Below, one piece after another: positions 5,770-5,774 of a stretch of 5,774 bases of DNA. Source of the stretch: CAZBPZ01 sp964493955 (GTDB lineage: Bacteria > Chloroflexota > Dehalococcoidia > Dehalococcoidales > Fen-1064). A program made the position numbers and the translations under genes. Under the pieces are notes generated by a model. The model was not told the origin of the DNA and searched no databases. It was given only the letters and a program-made list of their open reading frames with translations. The stretch lies in assembly GCA_964493955.1 (NCBI GenBank), contig CAZBPZ010000081.1, positions 1-5,774 on the forward strand, read 5' to 3'. How positions within the stretch are numbered: the first letter of the stretch is position 1; the number at the start of each line of letters is the position of its first letter.

Positions 5770-5774
5770 CTCCT
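5770..5774 (-). promoter_or_regulatory. Ribosome binding site of the enolase-family gene
   Basis: The minus strand reads AGGAG with a seven-base spacer to the ATG at 5762, confirming that start. The window ends here, so the promoter of this gene cannot be seen. Confidence 0.75.

Overview
The window is a GC-rich bacterial segment in which every supportable gene lies on the minus strand, so transcription runs from high to low coordinates. In that order it holds: an enolase-superfamily sugar-acid dehydratase-like gene (5762-4599), an unrecognised four-helix membrane protein (4544-3066), an FAD-dependent L-2-hydroxyglutarate oxidase-like gene (2938-1817), then rpsB (ribosomal protein S2, 1710-913), tsf (EF-Ts, 908-351) and the first part of pyrH (UMP kinase, from 328 off the left edge). 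Coding density is high; no RNA gene, CRISPR array, insertion sequence or phage gene was seen.

The rpsB-tsf-pyrH order is one of the most conserved bacterial gene clusters, so the left third is housekeeping. EF-Ts is the short form (185 aa, Thermus-like C-terminus), and rpsB and pyrH both start with TTG behind good Shine-Dalgarno sequences. The other three genes look like peripheral metabolism: a mandelate racemase/galactonate dehydratase-type enzyme and a 2-hydroxyacid oxidase would both fit oxidation of sugar acids and hydroxyacids. The short EF-Ts, the enolase-family gene and the GC-rich sequence make me think of Chloroflexota (Dehalococcoidia, possibly SAR202-like lineages, for which expanded enolase-superfamily families have been described). 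This is an inference from style and not a placement.

Three sigma-70-type promoters can be read by eye, one before the membrane protein (perfect TTGACA-17-TATAAT), one before the oxidase (TTGACA-18-TAGTAT) and one before rpsB (TTGCCG-18-TATACT, extended -10). The genes therefore look like separately transcribed units, with rpsB-tsf-pyrH as one operon. The membrane-protein promoter is so close to its ATG that the mRNA would be nearly leaderless, and its -35 box sits in the loop of an inverted repeat.

The points most worth a second look are: (1) the extreme left end, where a perfect 26-bp inverted repeat with a 15-base loop breaks the pyrH reading frame's homology, which looks like a fold-back chimera at a contig end; (2) the enolase-superfamily protein, which lacks the usual first metal-binding Asp and the Asp of the Asp-His dyad; (3) the membrane protein, whose ectodomain appears to be built of three diverged repeats of about 80 residues. 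I found no convincing new multi-gene system here.
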